Shown: positions 36,110 to 47,296 of the stretch, piece by piece
Layout: each line of letters opens with the position of its first letter
How positions within the stretch are numbered: the stretch's first letter is position 1
DNA from: Morchella semilibera
Taxonomy: Eukaryota > Ascomycota > Pezizomycetes > Pezizales > Morchellaceae
Length of the DNA stretch: 64,000 nt
Direction: 5' to 3'
Assembly: GCA_009192285.1 (NCBI GenBank)
Contig: WBVU01000003.1
Coordinates: forward strand, 3,317,973-3,381,972
Program-made: the position numbers and the translations under genes
Notes under the pieces: model-generated
What the model was told of the DNA's origin: nothing
Seen by the model: only the letters and a program-made list of their open reading frames with translations
The model's database searches: none

Positions 36110-38762
36110 ATGTCCGGTTTTCATGTAAGGCGACTTCATGATGCGCTGCGAAACGTCGCCGTTTTGAACAACACATTTCGAGAGTTCATACCCGAGGGAG
36201 CTTTCGACCAGTTGATGACACCGGAAACTATAAGAAACGTATTTAGCGAGATTGTTCACGATAACTTGAATGATCGTGACCAGCCAGAATTTCCACTCGC
36301 GGCTTCCCCACCATGTCACCAAGCAGGAGCTAGAAAACGACGGTCGTTCCACCTTACTGACCTGAACAGACTCCATGAAGTTCATAATCACCGCAAGATT
36401 CTGGCGCTTTTAGTGTTCATTGGAAAGGAGAGCTATATCCTGAGCTTCCTGAACCGCTGCCGTGGGGACATGAGCCTCCCGCTTTCCCAGAGTCAGCTGA
36501 AGAGCATCGAACCCCTTCTTGAGAACTCTGACTTCCTGCATAAACAATATACGTTTCTAGCCATTAGATTCTACAAGGGAATAGAAAAAGAGTTCGACTC
36601 GCAGTGGATACTGCCATTTATCAACGACGATCCGATACGTAACGCAAAGGGCGCATATGGAAAAGTGTATCAAGTATTGATCCATCCGGACTATTATGAC
36701 CCCGGTCTGGCTTCCTTTTGGAGAGGCGATAAGGTAGTAATATGATATCCTCCACCATTCTCATATAAATACTTGAGCTCACATTCCAGGATAGCCGATC
36801 CTCGCTCGTAAAGAGTTGGACATTGATGAAGTTACGGACAGCACGGTATTCGAATTTGAGAAAAATGCGTTGAAGATTCTCCACTTGAGAAACCCAAACA
36901 TCATACCCCTACTGGGAACCTACAAATACGGAGACAAATACAACTTCATATTTCCTCGAGCCGATTGCGATCTAGACAAACATTTCCAGGAAGGGGAGCC
37001 CCCGAAGACGCCCAGGGAGAGATACCGTCTCTTTGCGGAGATATCAAAGCTCGCATTAGCTCTAGACACAATCCACGATTGCAAAATTCCTTGTGGCTTG
37101 GACGAGAGCGATGTGATCGCACAGATTGGATATCATCGGGACCTCAAGCCTAAAAATATTTTGAAGATGGGAGAGTCTTTCATGATCTCGGATCTCGGGC
37201 TGGCTATATTTAAGGAGAAGGGTGCCTCGAATACTGATTGGTTGTTGGGGGAGTCAACCTACTACGCACCAGAGTGCAAGAGGAACGGGAAAGCCGGGCG
37301 ATTATCGGATATCTGGTCGTTGGGGTGTGTATTCAGCGAAGTGGTAACATTTGTACTCCGTGGGGCAAAGGGGATTAGCGAATATTGGGAGAAGCGAAAA
37401 CAGTCTTGGGCCGATGGTATCAGCTTGGACTATTTTTACAAAGATGATACAGTGAGCAAAAGCGTCCTGGAATGGTTCGAAACACTCAGGCTTGATGCAG
37501 GGCATGATCCATTTATCGTTGAGATACTGGGCCTGATTGAAGAGATGCTAACCCCGGCCGAAATACGCCCGCGCGCCAAAGCCGTCGACGCAAAGTTTTC
37601 GCGTATCCTGGAAAGAGAAAGGGAGCGTAAGGGTTACGCTAAACCTACGACCAGGGCAATTTTCACCGACCCTGAAGATCCTCGAGAGCTCCGAAGCCCT
37701 CGTAACGAATCGCTCATTATCCGTGATATCACTGAGACACCGGAACAAATCCATCAAGCCTGGATTCCACCAACGCCACCGGAATCTTTGCCCTTAGATC
37801 AACCTAGTCCTGTCCAGCCGATAGTGAGCCCTATCCTGTGCAATTTTGTCCAGGAAAGTTATAGCCCAAATCCAGAGAGAAGACACACCCCCATGACAAA
37901 CGGCTCCCAGACCGATAGGCCGGACACGGGGAAGGAGCGTTCGCCAACATCTCAGGGTCTACGCATTTCCAACCTTAGCGCGCAAAGTTCTAGAAGTAAA
38001 GAGGATCAACCGAAGACTACTGGACCACCGCCTCTTCTCTATAAGGTGCCTGGATTCGTCCAAAAGAGTCTGAAAGGGAAAGACCCTTTCGGCTACTTGA
38101 AAGAATTCGATACAGTAAGCTTGATGCCTCTCACAATCTCGTCTTAGTGACTTACAATACCAGGTATTTTTGATCGACGACTCCGAGTCTATGAGTGATC
38201 AATGGGATGATGTCGCATTGGCTCTTTACCGGTTCCTCGACCTTGCGTCACACTACGACAGTGACGGAGTGGAACTTTATTTCACAGACTCCGAAACCTT
38301 CGTCAGTAACGCAATGACCAGGCAAGTATTTGAAACGTTTCAGGCGGTCAAACCTATCGGCACAGCGCCTTTGACTCTTCGTCTCGAAAGAATTCTGTCG
38401 GATTATATTGCTCGATTCCATGCCGATCGAAGGACTAAACGGCTCAACCTAATCGTCATCACAAACGGGGACATAACAGCTATCGAGAGCCCTGCAGATC
38501 CCATCATCACCTGCGCCCAGAAACTTGACGAGATCATGGCTCCTGCGCGTCAGGTTGGGGTTCAGTTTGCGTTGATCGGAAGTGACGATGAAGCTCGTGA
38601 GCTATTTGAAGAAATCGACGACCTTTGGAAAAAATATAAAGTCAGGTATGATATACTCTTTCCAAATTTATGATCCTGTAGTCTTAACAATGTCCTAGGG
38701 ATATGGTCGATACAACGCCTTACGACCCTTCAAGGATGGTAGAGATGATGAAACGTTATTGA
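36110..38762 (+). CDS. Ser/Thr protein kinase fused to a von Willebrand A domain
   Basis: Four exons: 36110-36733, 36795-38114, 38164-38645 and 38699-38762, about 830 residues. Residues 1-190 are an unrecognised helical N-terminal region. The kinase core follows: glycine loop KGAYGKVYQV (near 191-200), catalytic lysine in LARKEL (214), HRDLKPKN (about 322-329), DLG in place of DFG (about 341) and APE (about 366). All essential residues are present, so it should be active. After a Pro/Ser-rich linker (about 500-645) comes a vWA domain starting VFLIDDSES (about 649), with the MIDAS residues DxSxS, a Thr in GTAP and the Asp in TNGD. The last exon looks frameshifted. In frame it ends RDMVDTTPYDP... 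and stops at 38762, while another frame continues ETLLKIMCGAINRLLDD to 38812, which is the expected family ending. Confidence 0.88.
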
Positions 38763-39758
38763 AGATCATGTGCGGTGCAATCAATAGATTGTTGGACGAT
38801 CATGATCGATGAGACGCAACGCGGAACGCTTTGCTCGTTTATGGGTTTGGTGTTTAGGCTGGGTTTTTTTTTTTTTTTAACAAAAGTACTCTTGGATTTA
38901 AATCGTGGGGGGGGGGGAGTAATCATTATTACCCAATTATTTGGGACGCCGGGTGGGGCCCGGAGTCTTTGTAATCTCATAGTCTTTATCGGTTATTTTA
39001 CGGGGTTTAGTTAATTGTTTTGTTTTATACTCGAGAAAAATACTTCCGTAGCCTTATACCCAGGTCAACTTAGGCTTAAGTGCTTGTCATTCCTGATTTA
39101 AACTGGTTAAGTGATGGTGGTGGTGATACGTGATGCTCATGGTGGTGGTCGTGATGGGGGCGGTGTGGCCGTGGCTTTCTTTTGTAATCTGACTGTAGAG
39201 AGGACTGAATAGTACGAGACTTGGTTGATTGACTGACTACATGACTACAGACAGGTCTTATACTAATGGGTGGAACATACTCTGTCCTCATGGTAGTGAC
39301 ATACGTACTGGAGAATAGACCTAGGCACAGGCACAATGGTTGTGCCCTAGGCATGGGAGCGAACAGGCTCGGTCAATAAAGCAACGAGTGATAGTATATG
39401 ATTCGCCGAGAGCTCATCAGAGCTTCCACAACATACCACCACTAGCCTGGACAACCCTCTAAAGCGATGCCTAACTAAAATGAGTATTTAATTTCTGAAA
39501 GCTTTCAAGCCGGGGGTAATGGAACATTTGAACGAGCCTGCATCATGTGTGTGAGTGTTGAAGACTCAAGACTTCAAGGTTAGAAGAAAGGGATTATCTC
39601 TGTCTTGACTTTGAAAGTTTGAAAGGGAGAAAGGAAGAAAAAAGAGGGAGGGGGGGGGTTGTGGACTAATATATAAATGCCCATGCACCGTGACTTACAA
39701 CATTCATATAGCCAACAACGTACGTACAAACTCCCAAAACCAACTACTGCCTCCCAAT
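38763..39758. other. intergenic
   Basis: The first 50 bases hold the out-of-frame remainder of the kinase C terminus. There follow T and G homopolymers (38865-38879, 38908-38917). A TATA-like TATATAAA at 39670-39677 lies 82 bases before a small frame at 39759. No other gene was seen. Confidence 0.4.
39670..39677 (+). promoter_or_regulatory. TATA-like box before the 79-aa frame
   Basis: TATATAAA followed by an A/C-rich leader up to the start codon. Sequence evidence only. Confidence 0.3.
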
Positions 39759-39998
39759 ATGAACTTTGCTCCCTTCGAATTCGTTCTATCTAGAATCGTT
39801 CAGGTATACTATCTAATTTTCAGCCAGCCACAAGCATACAGAAACTTTGTCTTTCTGGGGGTCATTACTGGTATTTTGGTGTTCTATTATTACTTACTGG
39901 AACCCATGGTTAATCATATCATGGGGGATGACCAGACAGAGTTATATATGAATGCTATGTCGTATCATTATAGCGAGGGTACTGGGCAGCCTTTGTAG
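39759..39998 (+). CDS. possible small membrane protein (79 aa)
   Basis: The frame starts MNFAPFEFVLSRIVQVYYLI and has one strong hydrophobic segment (FVFLGVITGILVFYYYLL, about residues 34-51), then a polar C-terminal tail. I take the start at 39759 rather than an upstream in-frame Met because a TATATAAA box 82 bases away and an A/C-rich leader fit it. The family is unrecognised; it could be a single-pass membrane peptide or a fragment of a spliced gene. Confidence 0.35.
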   Translation: MNFAPFEFVLSRIVQVYYLIFSQPQAYRNFVFLGVITGILVFYYYLLEPMVNHIMGDDQTELYMNAMSYHYSEGTGQPL

Positions 39999-40817
39999 CA
40001 CGCTTATCGCGTACGCGTTATACATTATGGTTACTAGAAAACTGTTAACTTGGTCAGATTTTGATTGCGAGAAATATTCCACCCCATTATCAGTAGCATT
40101 TGCAGTTGAACGTCTTTTTAGAAATAAAAGAAAACTAGGAGGTTCTGTGGTGTGCGCAACCTAAAATGTGTTTCGGAGATGCTACCGTTCTTTCCAGTAA
40201 ACCAGACCTTAATTAATGACCCTCATATTCATTTAGTATACCGACCAGTACTGGTCTAGACTGCTCTCTTAGCTAGGCTCCATATATAACCAAGCTCTGC
40301 AAACTTTACATACCCGATCAAAAAACACGAGTCGGTAATATCCACCTCGACCCTTACACACAAGATATAAGGCACCCGCAGCTACCCTGCTGTGTCAATT
40401 CCTTTTCCTCCCTAAAAAGCAATATTGAAATTGCCAATGCACAAAACCGCATGTAACCCGTTGCCATAACGAGTACATTAACACATTAACACCGAAGTAG
40501 CCGCTTTGCCATGGTCAGCCTTGGGGAATTAAAGTTAACAATGTTTTCTTTATCCGTAAATATATGTTGTATATTATAATGTACCGCCTCGTTTGAAATT
40601 AGCTTCGGCCGAACAGCCGCGCGCAGGTGTGTGTGTGTCAGCAACATTTTAGTGTAACGTTACCCCAGACTGGGCTGCGCAATGGCAGGGAGGGCATCGA
40701 AGCCTCGACTTTGGTGATCTACAATTTCAAATTGGTAAAATAAAGGACTCGGGCCCTATAATTGTATCATTATACTGAAATCTCAATATTGATCCCGTAG
40801 CACTAGTTGGCCTTGTG

Positions 40818-40969
40818 GTCCGTCAACGCTGACCCCCCTGTGCAGCAGAGGAACGAAACCTGTATAGGGGATCTATTATTTTGATAGGAGAGATAACGAG
40901 ATCTGTAAAGCCATACCAGACCCACCTCTTTGGGGAATTGGGGGGAGGGTCAGCATCTTACTGACGGAC
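40818..40969 (+). mobile_element. MITE, mariner-like family A, second full copy
   Basis: A 152-bp element begins GTCCGTCAACGCTGACCCCC and ends GTCAGCATCTTACTGACGGAC. The first and last eight bases (GTCCGTCA) are perfect inverted copies. It shares blocks along its length with 18428-18569. It lacks a clear TA duplication, so the flanks have mutated or the insertion was atypical. It lies about 340 bases before a secreted-protein gene and could affect its promoter. Confidence 0.65.
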
Positions 40970-41248
40970 GATGGGATAACACCCGGTAAACTTTGCCGAA
41001 ACTAAAAACTATGCTCGAGCATTCAATGTATGTATTTACACGTGAGCGAGACGTATGTGCAAGGTCGGCGACATACATGTATTTCCGATTCCTACTCGCG
41101 CGTTAACTAAGTCGTCGGATATCGTTGTAACCAAACGCTTATCAAAATTCCGACTTTTTAATTAACGACTGAGTAGAGAGCACCCGATTGTTACATTGGA
41201 CACATAAAATCAATCACCAATGTATCCACTTGACCAACTGATCTCTCC

Positions 41249-41255
41249 TATATAT
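41249..41255 (+). promoter_or_regulatory. TATA box of the secreted Cys-containing protein gene
   Basis: TATATAT lies 53-59 bases before the start codon, with an A/C-rich leader after it. Confidence 0.4.
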
Positions 41256-41307
41256 TGAAGCCTCTTAAACATCACAAGCACTCCCTATCTTCTGGGTCCA
41301 AAGAAAT

Positions 41308-42029
41308 ATGATGCAGTTCCGCCTCATTTTTATTATCTCTACTCTCTTACTCACAGTCGAGACAGTCCATATCCGCGGATTCACAAAGTTCAACTGTAAA
41401 GGCTGGCAGTGGATCTGCTACAATATCCCGGCTGGCAAATGTTGCAAATTTTCCGCGCCCATAAAGATACCCATATCTTCTATGCGCTGGAGCCTTCCAT
41501 ATGACTCGTAATGAGCCCCCACTAAACCAGCCACTAGTGTAAAGAGATTTGAGTTTTAAGCTTATCAATTCATGACTACATATGAAGGAGAGGCGGTGGG
41601 TACCCGGGCCAAAGCTGCAAAGGCGTTGGATATCCAGCGGTCTGTGGGCCGCGCTTCAACTCCTGCTGGAACTATTACGGGCCCAGTGAGTCTAGGCCCC
41701 CCCCCATATATTGGCTCCTAAGAGGGACGCCAAAGACTAACCCCCCCATGACCATGTCCTGCACAGCCATCCGTTCCTCCAAGTGGCAACAGGGCTTCTG
41801 TTTGTGGGATCTCAAGCGCGATCTTGAACCACGTCAATACGAAGATACTTACTCAGAGGATCAAAGCGACTGCATCAGCCCTGATATCCTAGTTTATACT
41901 ACCCCAGAATCATGGCAGCGCATCATTCAATTCCCGCCTGATGATCTTGCAATTGTTGCTAAAGCTGTGGAGGGGGGTGATACACGTGCCTTGGGAAAAT
42001 ATAAGGCTTTCCACGGTATAATTCCCTAA
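41308..42029 (+). CDS. secreted cysteine-containing protein (186 aa), three exons
   Basis: Exons 41308-41507, 41588-41685 and 41767-42029 join in frame. The N terminus MMQFRLIFIISTLLLTVETV is a signal peptide. The mature part has nine cysteines, in NCKGWQWICYN, GKCCKF, QSCKGVGYPAVCGP, NSCWNYYG, GFCLWD and SDCISPD. The last 60 residues are acidic and cysteine-poor. Exon 2 contains only Gly/Cys-rich sequence and would be missed without splicing. Its acceptor could also lie three bases downstream, at GAG/AGG. No known domain was recognised; the profile (short, secreted, even intron-split cysteines, strong TATA box) fits small secreted effector-like or antimicrobial-like proteins. Function is unknown. 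Confidence 0.65.
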
Positions 42030-43803
42030 TAGGAGATATCCTTATCAATATCACGCTAATGAAGGGTGCCTTGACTCTAGGAGAGCTAGATACCAGCCTC
42101 TCGGTCGATAGATATGAGCTGAACGAGACAACTGCCGCGGAAGGACGATTTGTCTATCAATGAGTCTAATAGTAAGGGTGCCTAGTTTCCAGTAATAGGA
42201 GCAAAAAAACCTTGTACAATAGGATATGGAAATATCTTCATTCATGTAGACCCTACTCTTAAAATACGACCGCATCGTCTAAAATAGCCGCGCGCGCGTA
42301 CCTAGCCCAATCATATCTCCTCACTCGTGGTAGGGTTAGGGTTGTATTAACCTGCATGATCGTGCATGAAGGAAACCCCTCAATTTTTCCATAACGGGAT
42401 GAAATTAACCTGCTAAGTATGTGTCATGTGAAGAGCCCCACTGAATCGATCCTAGAGCACGCTTCCTTCCAGGCCCTAAGCAATCCAAACAAGCAACGAT
42501 GCGTGTTCCTCAAACTATTAGTAGTCGATACCTAACGGCGGATCAACTGAGGTGGCTCTTGGTGCGTTTATTTGGTGCGGGAAATTTTGCAGCTGAGGTA
42601 GGTTCCAGCATATCAACCATCTAACCCCGTTCATCCCGTCCCCCCACATGATAGGCACAGACGTTAGCGATGGGAGCGAGGGGCTGTGACTATGAAGGCG
42701 CGGATAGGGCTGACCTTGCTTTAGCTTCATCGCGGGGAGTGGAAATGTCAGGTCCCACGTAAAGTGACTGATGTAGGTACCAGGTGTTGGGGGGGGGGGG
42801 CTAGTTCGCGGGTAGACAGCTGATGAAGTGACTGCTCAACAGGACGAGATCTGTGAAGCTCAGGAATACAGACCATGACTTGCTAGATCGATGCGGCGCA
42901 GTTATAGAGTATGTATGCAAGTCTCCTCATGCTCATGCTCTTCTCCCCTCTCCCCTGAGCTACTCCATCTTAAAGGCCGTTACCGATACCAAGGTTCAGG
43001 CTGACGTTCATTCCTTTTTCTCATGGCGCTAGGTTCTTCTCTTAGGCTTTAGGTTATTCGGAACGATGATGATATCGTCAGCTAGATGGGGGGGAATCTG
43101 TCAGAGGGTTGGTTCAGCACTGCCTTCGTTGTTACCGCCTGAGAGAGGGATATAGTCATAAAGGGATTAGTATATGGTTGGTTCGAAGAAAGATCGAGAG
43201 GTTAGATACTGCGAGAAATACGAATACCGTGATATCCGTTTAAGACCACCACGCAATACTGCTTAGGTGTTGAATGTTCTCAAATTCTCAGCTCTCCTTG
43301 TTCGCAGAATGATCTCATAGTCAAAGAGGGCTTAAGCTGATCCCGGAGAAAGTAATTTTTTTCTGCCTCATCTAACAGCTTGGCTGCGGACCATCCACCG
43401 CAGGGTGTTGTTGTTACCTATCCGTCTTTGCCACTTTTTTGTTACTGCCTCATACTTTTTGTATAGGATCAGAGCCGTTGGAGCTCGCTGATTGGGGCAG
43501 TGGTTAGCTGAAAGGGGCGGGGTTACGATCCGCGCATGCGTTTTGCCATCCCTGTCCAACCCACGAGGCTCTGCGCCACGACTATGTCAGGGCTCAGTTG
43601 CCCCAACACTTAGATAAAATGACCTCCCTCTGCACCATCTTGAATCTTGCATCCATACTCAAGCGAGTCATTCAAGTGAGAGTGAAGCTACATATCACTA
43701 CATATATCCGCTATCACATATATATCCCGGCGATCTTTACCGAAGTACCTGAACTTTACTATTTCAGTACCACACCACCACTACTATTACTACTACCACT
43801 ACA
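42030..43803. other. intergenic, no gene seen
   Basis: No supported frame. It contains a telomere-like AGGGTTAGGGTT (42332-42343), a short CG repeat near 42289-42297, a G tract at about 42788-42799 and, at the end, the CA/CT-rich leader of the CorA-like gene. Confidence 0.45.
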
Positions 43804-45623
43804 ATGACTACTTCAGCAGCAGACAAGGGATGGGAGAACTACCCCAAACGTTTACACAACTATGATCCATTACGCGAGGATGGGGTATCCTATGATAATC
43901 GACTTACCAATGATAGCAAACGCCTTTTTACCGAAAAGGGAAATATCAATGTGGATGTGCTCGATATATTTCGGGACGAGTTTATCGGAGACAACAAGCA
44001 GCCTGTTACATACCAGGATGCAGATGCTTTTGAGGAGTGTCTTACTAGCGTAGGTCCTACCACAACTAAAGCGAAATAAAAAAACAACTACTAATACCTG
44101 CAAATAGTCACCATCAAATAGGGAGTCCAGATTTTATACATTGAAGCCAGCAAACCCAGACGTGATATCAAGAAGTCGTGTAGCCATCCCAGAAGATATT
44201 CTAAGGAAGCTCTTGACTGTGCACAAAGTCATGCCAGGATTTGTCGACTTCCTTCAGGCATTTGGGAGAAGGGCTAGTTCTAGCGATACTGGTTTCGGGG
44301 GTTGCAAAAGACGCATTGAATATATTTCAGCAAACGGCAGTAAGCAGAGAACCATGAAATACTATGGTATGTCGAGAATTCTTATGGAGGGTCCTATCAT
44401 GACGAGACTAACGGCCATGTTTACAGAAATATGTTACAACCTCAAATTTGCTGAAGAGCATGGGCGAAAAGAGAACGAGAATGAGCCACCAAAAGACCCG
44501 TGGTCAGTACGACAAACGTGCATCTACCAGAAGTTTGAAAATGAGGAGAAATCAAGCACATGGATCATGGTTCAGCCTTCAAGCAAAGCTACAGCCAGGC
44601 TAAATGAGGTCTTCAAGGCCAGGGCAGCGGAAGGCATAGAGGAAACTCTACACAACCCTATGGATATTCACTTGGTGTTCCTTTCAAGTGCATCCGAGAA
44701 ATGGAGATGGTACTACAATTACCTGGAAAAAGAACTAAACGAGATGACCACCGGCGCCATGAGCTCTTCTGTTGGTGCTAGAACCGGGAAAAAAACAGTA
44801 ACCTTTGGAACCTACAACCCAGGTATCGACTTTGATGTCACTTTCGATAATGTACAGGAACTCCAAAGATTTGAGGAGAAGGTCCAGCGATTTCTTTTGG
44901 CTATAGAGACAAACAGGGATGCCATCATAACATTACAAAAACATAACGACCGGTTGAGGGAGTGTGGATTAGGGCTGGAAGACTATCACTTCACAGCAGT
45001 AGACGATTCGCTAGATACATTCCTCACCGAACTTGCAATCTACAAGAGAAATGGCGACGCTCTACTACAACGCATTCGTGGCCGATCGAAATTGGTATTT
45101 GAAGCCCCCACTAAAAACAACCGTTTTACATCGCTAACAATTTCCCCTAGCTCTACAACATCCTTGATTACCGCAATGCCGAGATTAACCACCGCCATGG
45201 CCAATCGAACGTTACTTTCGCCGAGCTCGGCCGGAAAGATACAGATTTGATGATGAAGATGACTAAACGTACTACCCGAGAAGCCGTGGCCGTCAAGATT
45301 GTGACCTTTGTCACATTATTCTACCTCCCGGCCACATTCGTTGCAGTTTGTTTCCTCTACTCCTGGCAATGGTCTTGCAACTAGTGTAATGACATCCTCT
45401 GCGGTAGACTTTTCTATCAGCAAATTGTGTAAAGTTCGTTGAAGAAACCGTAAACGGACGGGTTATATCACGGATGGCGGTCTCGAAAGATTTGATCCTC
45501 TTCGCCGCGATAACCGGTCCACTGATGTGTATAACACTGAGTATCTGGTACATCTGGGATAGAATTGAAAAGAGGCGCGTCACCGAGGAGTGCGGCGAAA
45601 AGCCGGACTATAATCTTGAGTAA
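43804..45623 (+). CDS. CorA-like two-TM fungal membrane protein
   Basis: Four exons (43804-44049, 44108-45094, 45151-45345, 45408-45623) join in frame to 547 residues. The long N-terminal cytosolic part contains FLQAFGRR and ends in helical stretches (GRSK/LLYNILDYRNAEINHRH across the second intron). Two closing membrane helices follow: VKIVTFVTLFYLPATFVATF and LILFAAITGPLMCITLSIWYIW. This topology, with YLPATFVA in the first helix, is the fungal CorA-like family. The GMN selectivity motif of true CorA magnesium channels is not visible, as is usual in these fungal relatives, so magnesium transport should not be assumed. Such modules also occur fused to ankyrin or death-type effector domains in fungi. 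The intron inside the membrane domain splits exactly after FVA. Confidence 0.88.
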
Positions 45624-47296
45624 AGGCCTATTTTCATTTCTGTATTTGTTCTTTTAGTTCTTTTTTCTATTTTTTCATACCTTCTTGTGCAGTGGTCTGT
45701 GACTGGGGTTCTTCACCGCCCTGCCATGACCTTTTAATAATGTATTATTATTCATTTGGGAAGGGGGAGAGGGGGCTTTTTTCTGTTTTATTATAGATGC
45801 TTGCATTTGAAAGGGGTTATATTAACATTTTCCGTTAAATCTAAAGGGCTGCGAATCGCCGTCAACTACGAAAACAATTTGCTGCTTTTGAAGCAGAGCA
45901 TACAGCGCAGAGACAATCTATTCAGGACCCGCAAGCTCAGGACTCGCAAACTGCTACTGCTCCGCAGCCAGATGATGAGCCTGTTATCCGGCTGTGATTG
46001 TGTGTGGTAATGATGCTAATGGTTTGAAATGATGGTTATGATTTATGATGCAAAAATTATTGTTGAATTTCTGTTCGTGGAGTAAAAGGGGTCTATGTTC
46101 AAATGGCCTATTATTGTGGCAAATTGTTTCGTTTCTTTTGTTTTTTTTTCATTTGAGGGTTATTACATTTCACATCTCTAGAACTCATAAAAGATAAATT
46201 AGTACAGAATCTTTGGAGCTAGAAATGCTGTGATGTTGATATTCTAGCAGGCTGTATTCTGGAGTGCATAACCCCATACTTTGGATAATGCCTAGACACA
46301 ATAACGTGCTCACCGCCATGTTATTGTACATTCATTCGTGCAGTTTCCTCATCCTTGCGCACTATAGGTCCCCCCACTAGTTGCCATGAGTAAAACAAGA
46401 CGGTCGACTTCATCGTCTAGACGGCTCTGTTCTTTTTCTTGAAGATTCTTGGCGCACTGGTGGAATGGACTGCTCGATGACCTTTTGGCGTTGTGTATAT
46501 CTACATATCAGTATTTTGTGTAAAAGAATTGGCTCGTGGCCCTACCTATGCACACATGTAGGAAGTATGTATATACTCTACTCTGCTCTCATTCAATCCA
46601 CGATCTCAGTAGTATTTTTGGGAGCATAAACCAGGCCAATTAGTGATCCCGGACCAGCAGCACCCAATAACTACAAGTATGTAGATACATGGATTCTTCA
46701 AGATCTGGCCAGCTGAGAGTAGGTACATAAAGTAAGTATGTACCACTCCCAGATCTGACAATATGCATCGATCAGCCCCAGAGCAGAGCAGAGCAGAGCG
46801 GATTATATATTCAAGGCAGCAGCCATGATCCCATGCTTTGACATCGTCACCACAAGCGAGTCGAGTCGGGGGCTCGGGGGGATTTTGGCGAGCCCCTTCT
46901 GCACGACGCGAGGCCGGAAAATCCACTCCCCTTGTAACCTTAACGGGGCTCAACTATTATTGGCTTGTGTGTGTATATATAAGTATATATGCATACATGT
47001 ATATGATATGTCCGTTGTGATCCTTATCCAAGTAGTAGACTTTACCCCCTAGTGCTACTATACTTTTATTTCAAGTTTACTGAATTGCTTGTCTGTCTGT
47101 CTGTCTGTGTGCGGACTGTTACTCTATAAAACGTGAGGAAGGTTCCACAATAGTTCCTTTTCTTATTCTTTCTGATCTGAGGTCCTTCAAGGGAAGTGAG
47201 AGAGAAGACGCGCGTGGAACTTGGCACAATATCATATCTAGAGTTTCCGACGAAGACGGCGACGCGGATAGGATCTTTTTCATTTCAGCTCTAAAC
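45624..47296. other. intergenic with one orphan coding-like tail
   Basis: Besides the fragment at 45845-45997, no gene is supported. It contains one TACATGTA (46994-47001), short GAGCA (46782-46799) and GTCT (47090-47106) microsatellites, and the leader of the 47.3-kb gene. Confidence 0.4.
45845..45997 (+). pseudogene. orphan C-terminal coding fragment, Gln/Ala-rich
   Basis: Fifty codons read RAANRRQLRKQFAAFEAEHT and then Gln/Asp/Pro-rich residues ending DDEPVIRL before a TGA. Basic helix followed by a Gln-rich tail is what the end of a fungal pogo/Fot1-type transposase or a coiled-coil protein looks like, but nothing coding lies upstream. It may be a last exon or a relic; CTAAAG just before it could be a splice acceptor. 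Confidence 0.25.

Larger units (their letters stand above)
39999..41307. other. intergenic with family A MITE
   Basis: No gene. It includes a family A MITE (40818-40969), a GT repeat near 40628, one TACATGTA and the promoter of the next gene. A segment at about 41115-41170 (AAAATTCCGACTTTTTAATTAACG) resembles one at about 7815-7845, so it is probably a decayed dispersed repeat. Confidence 0.45.
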
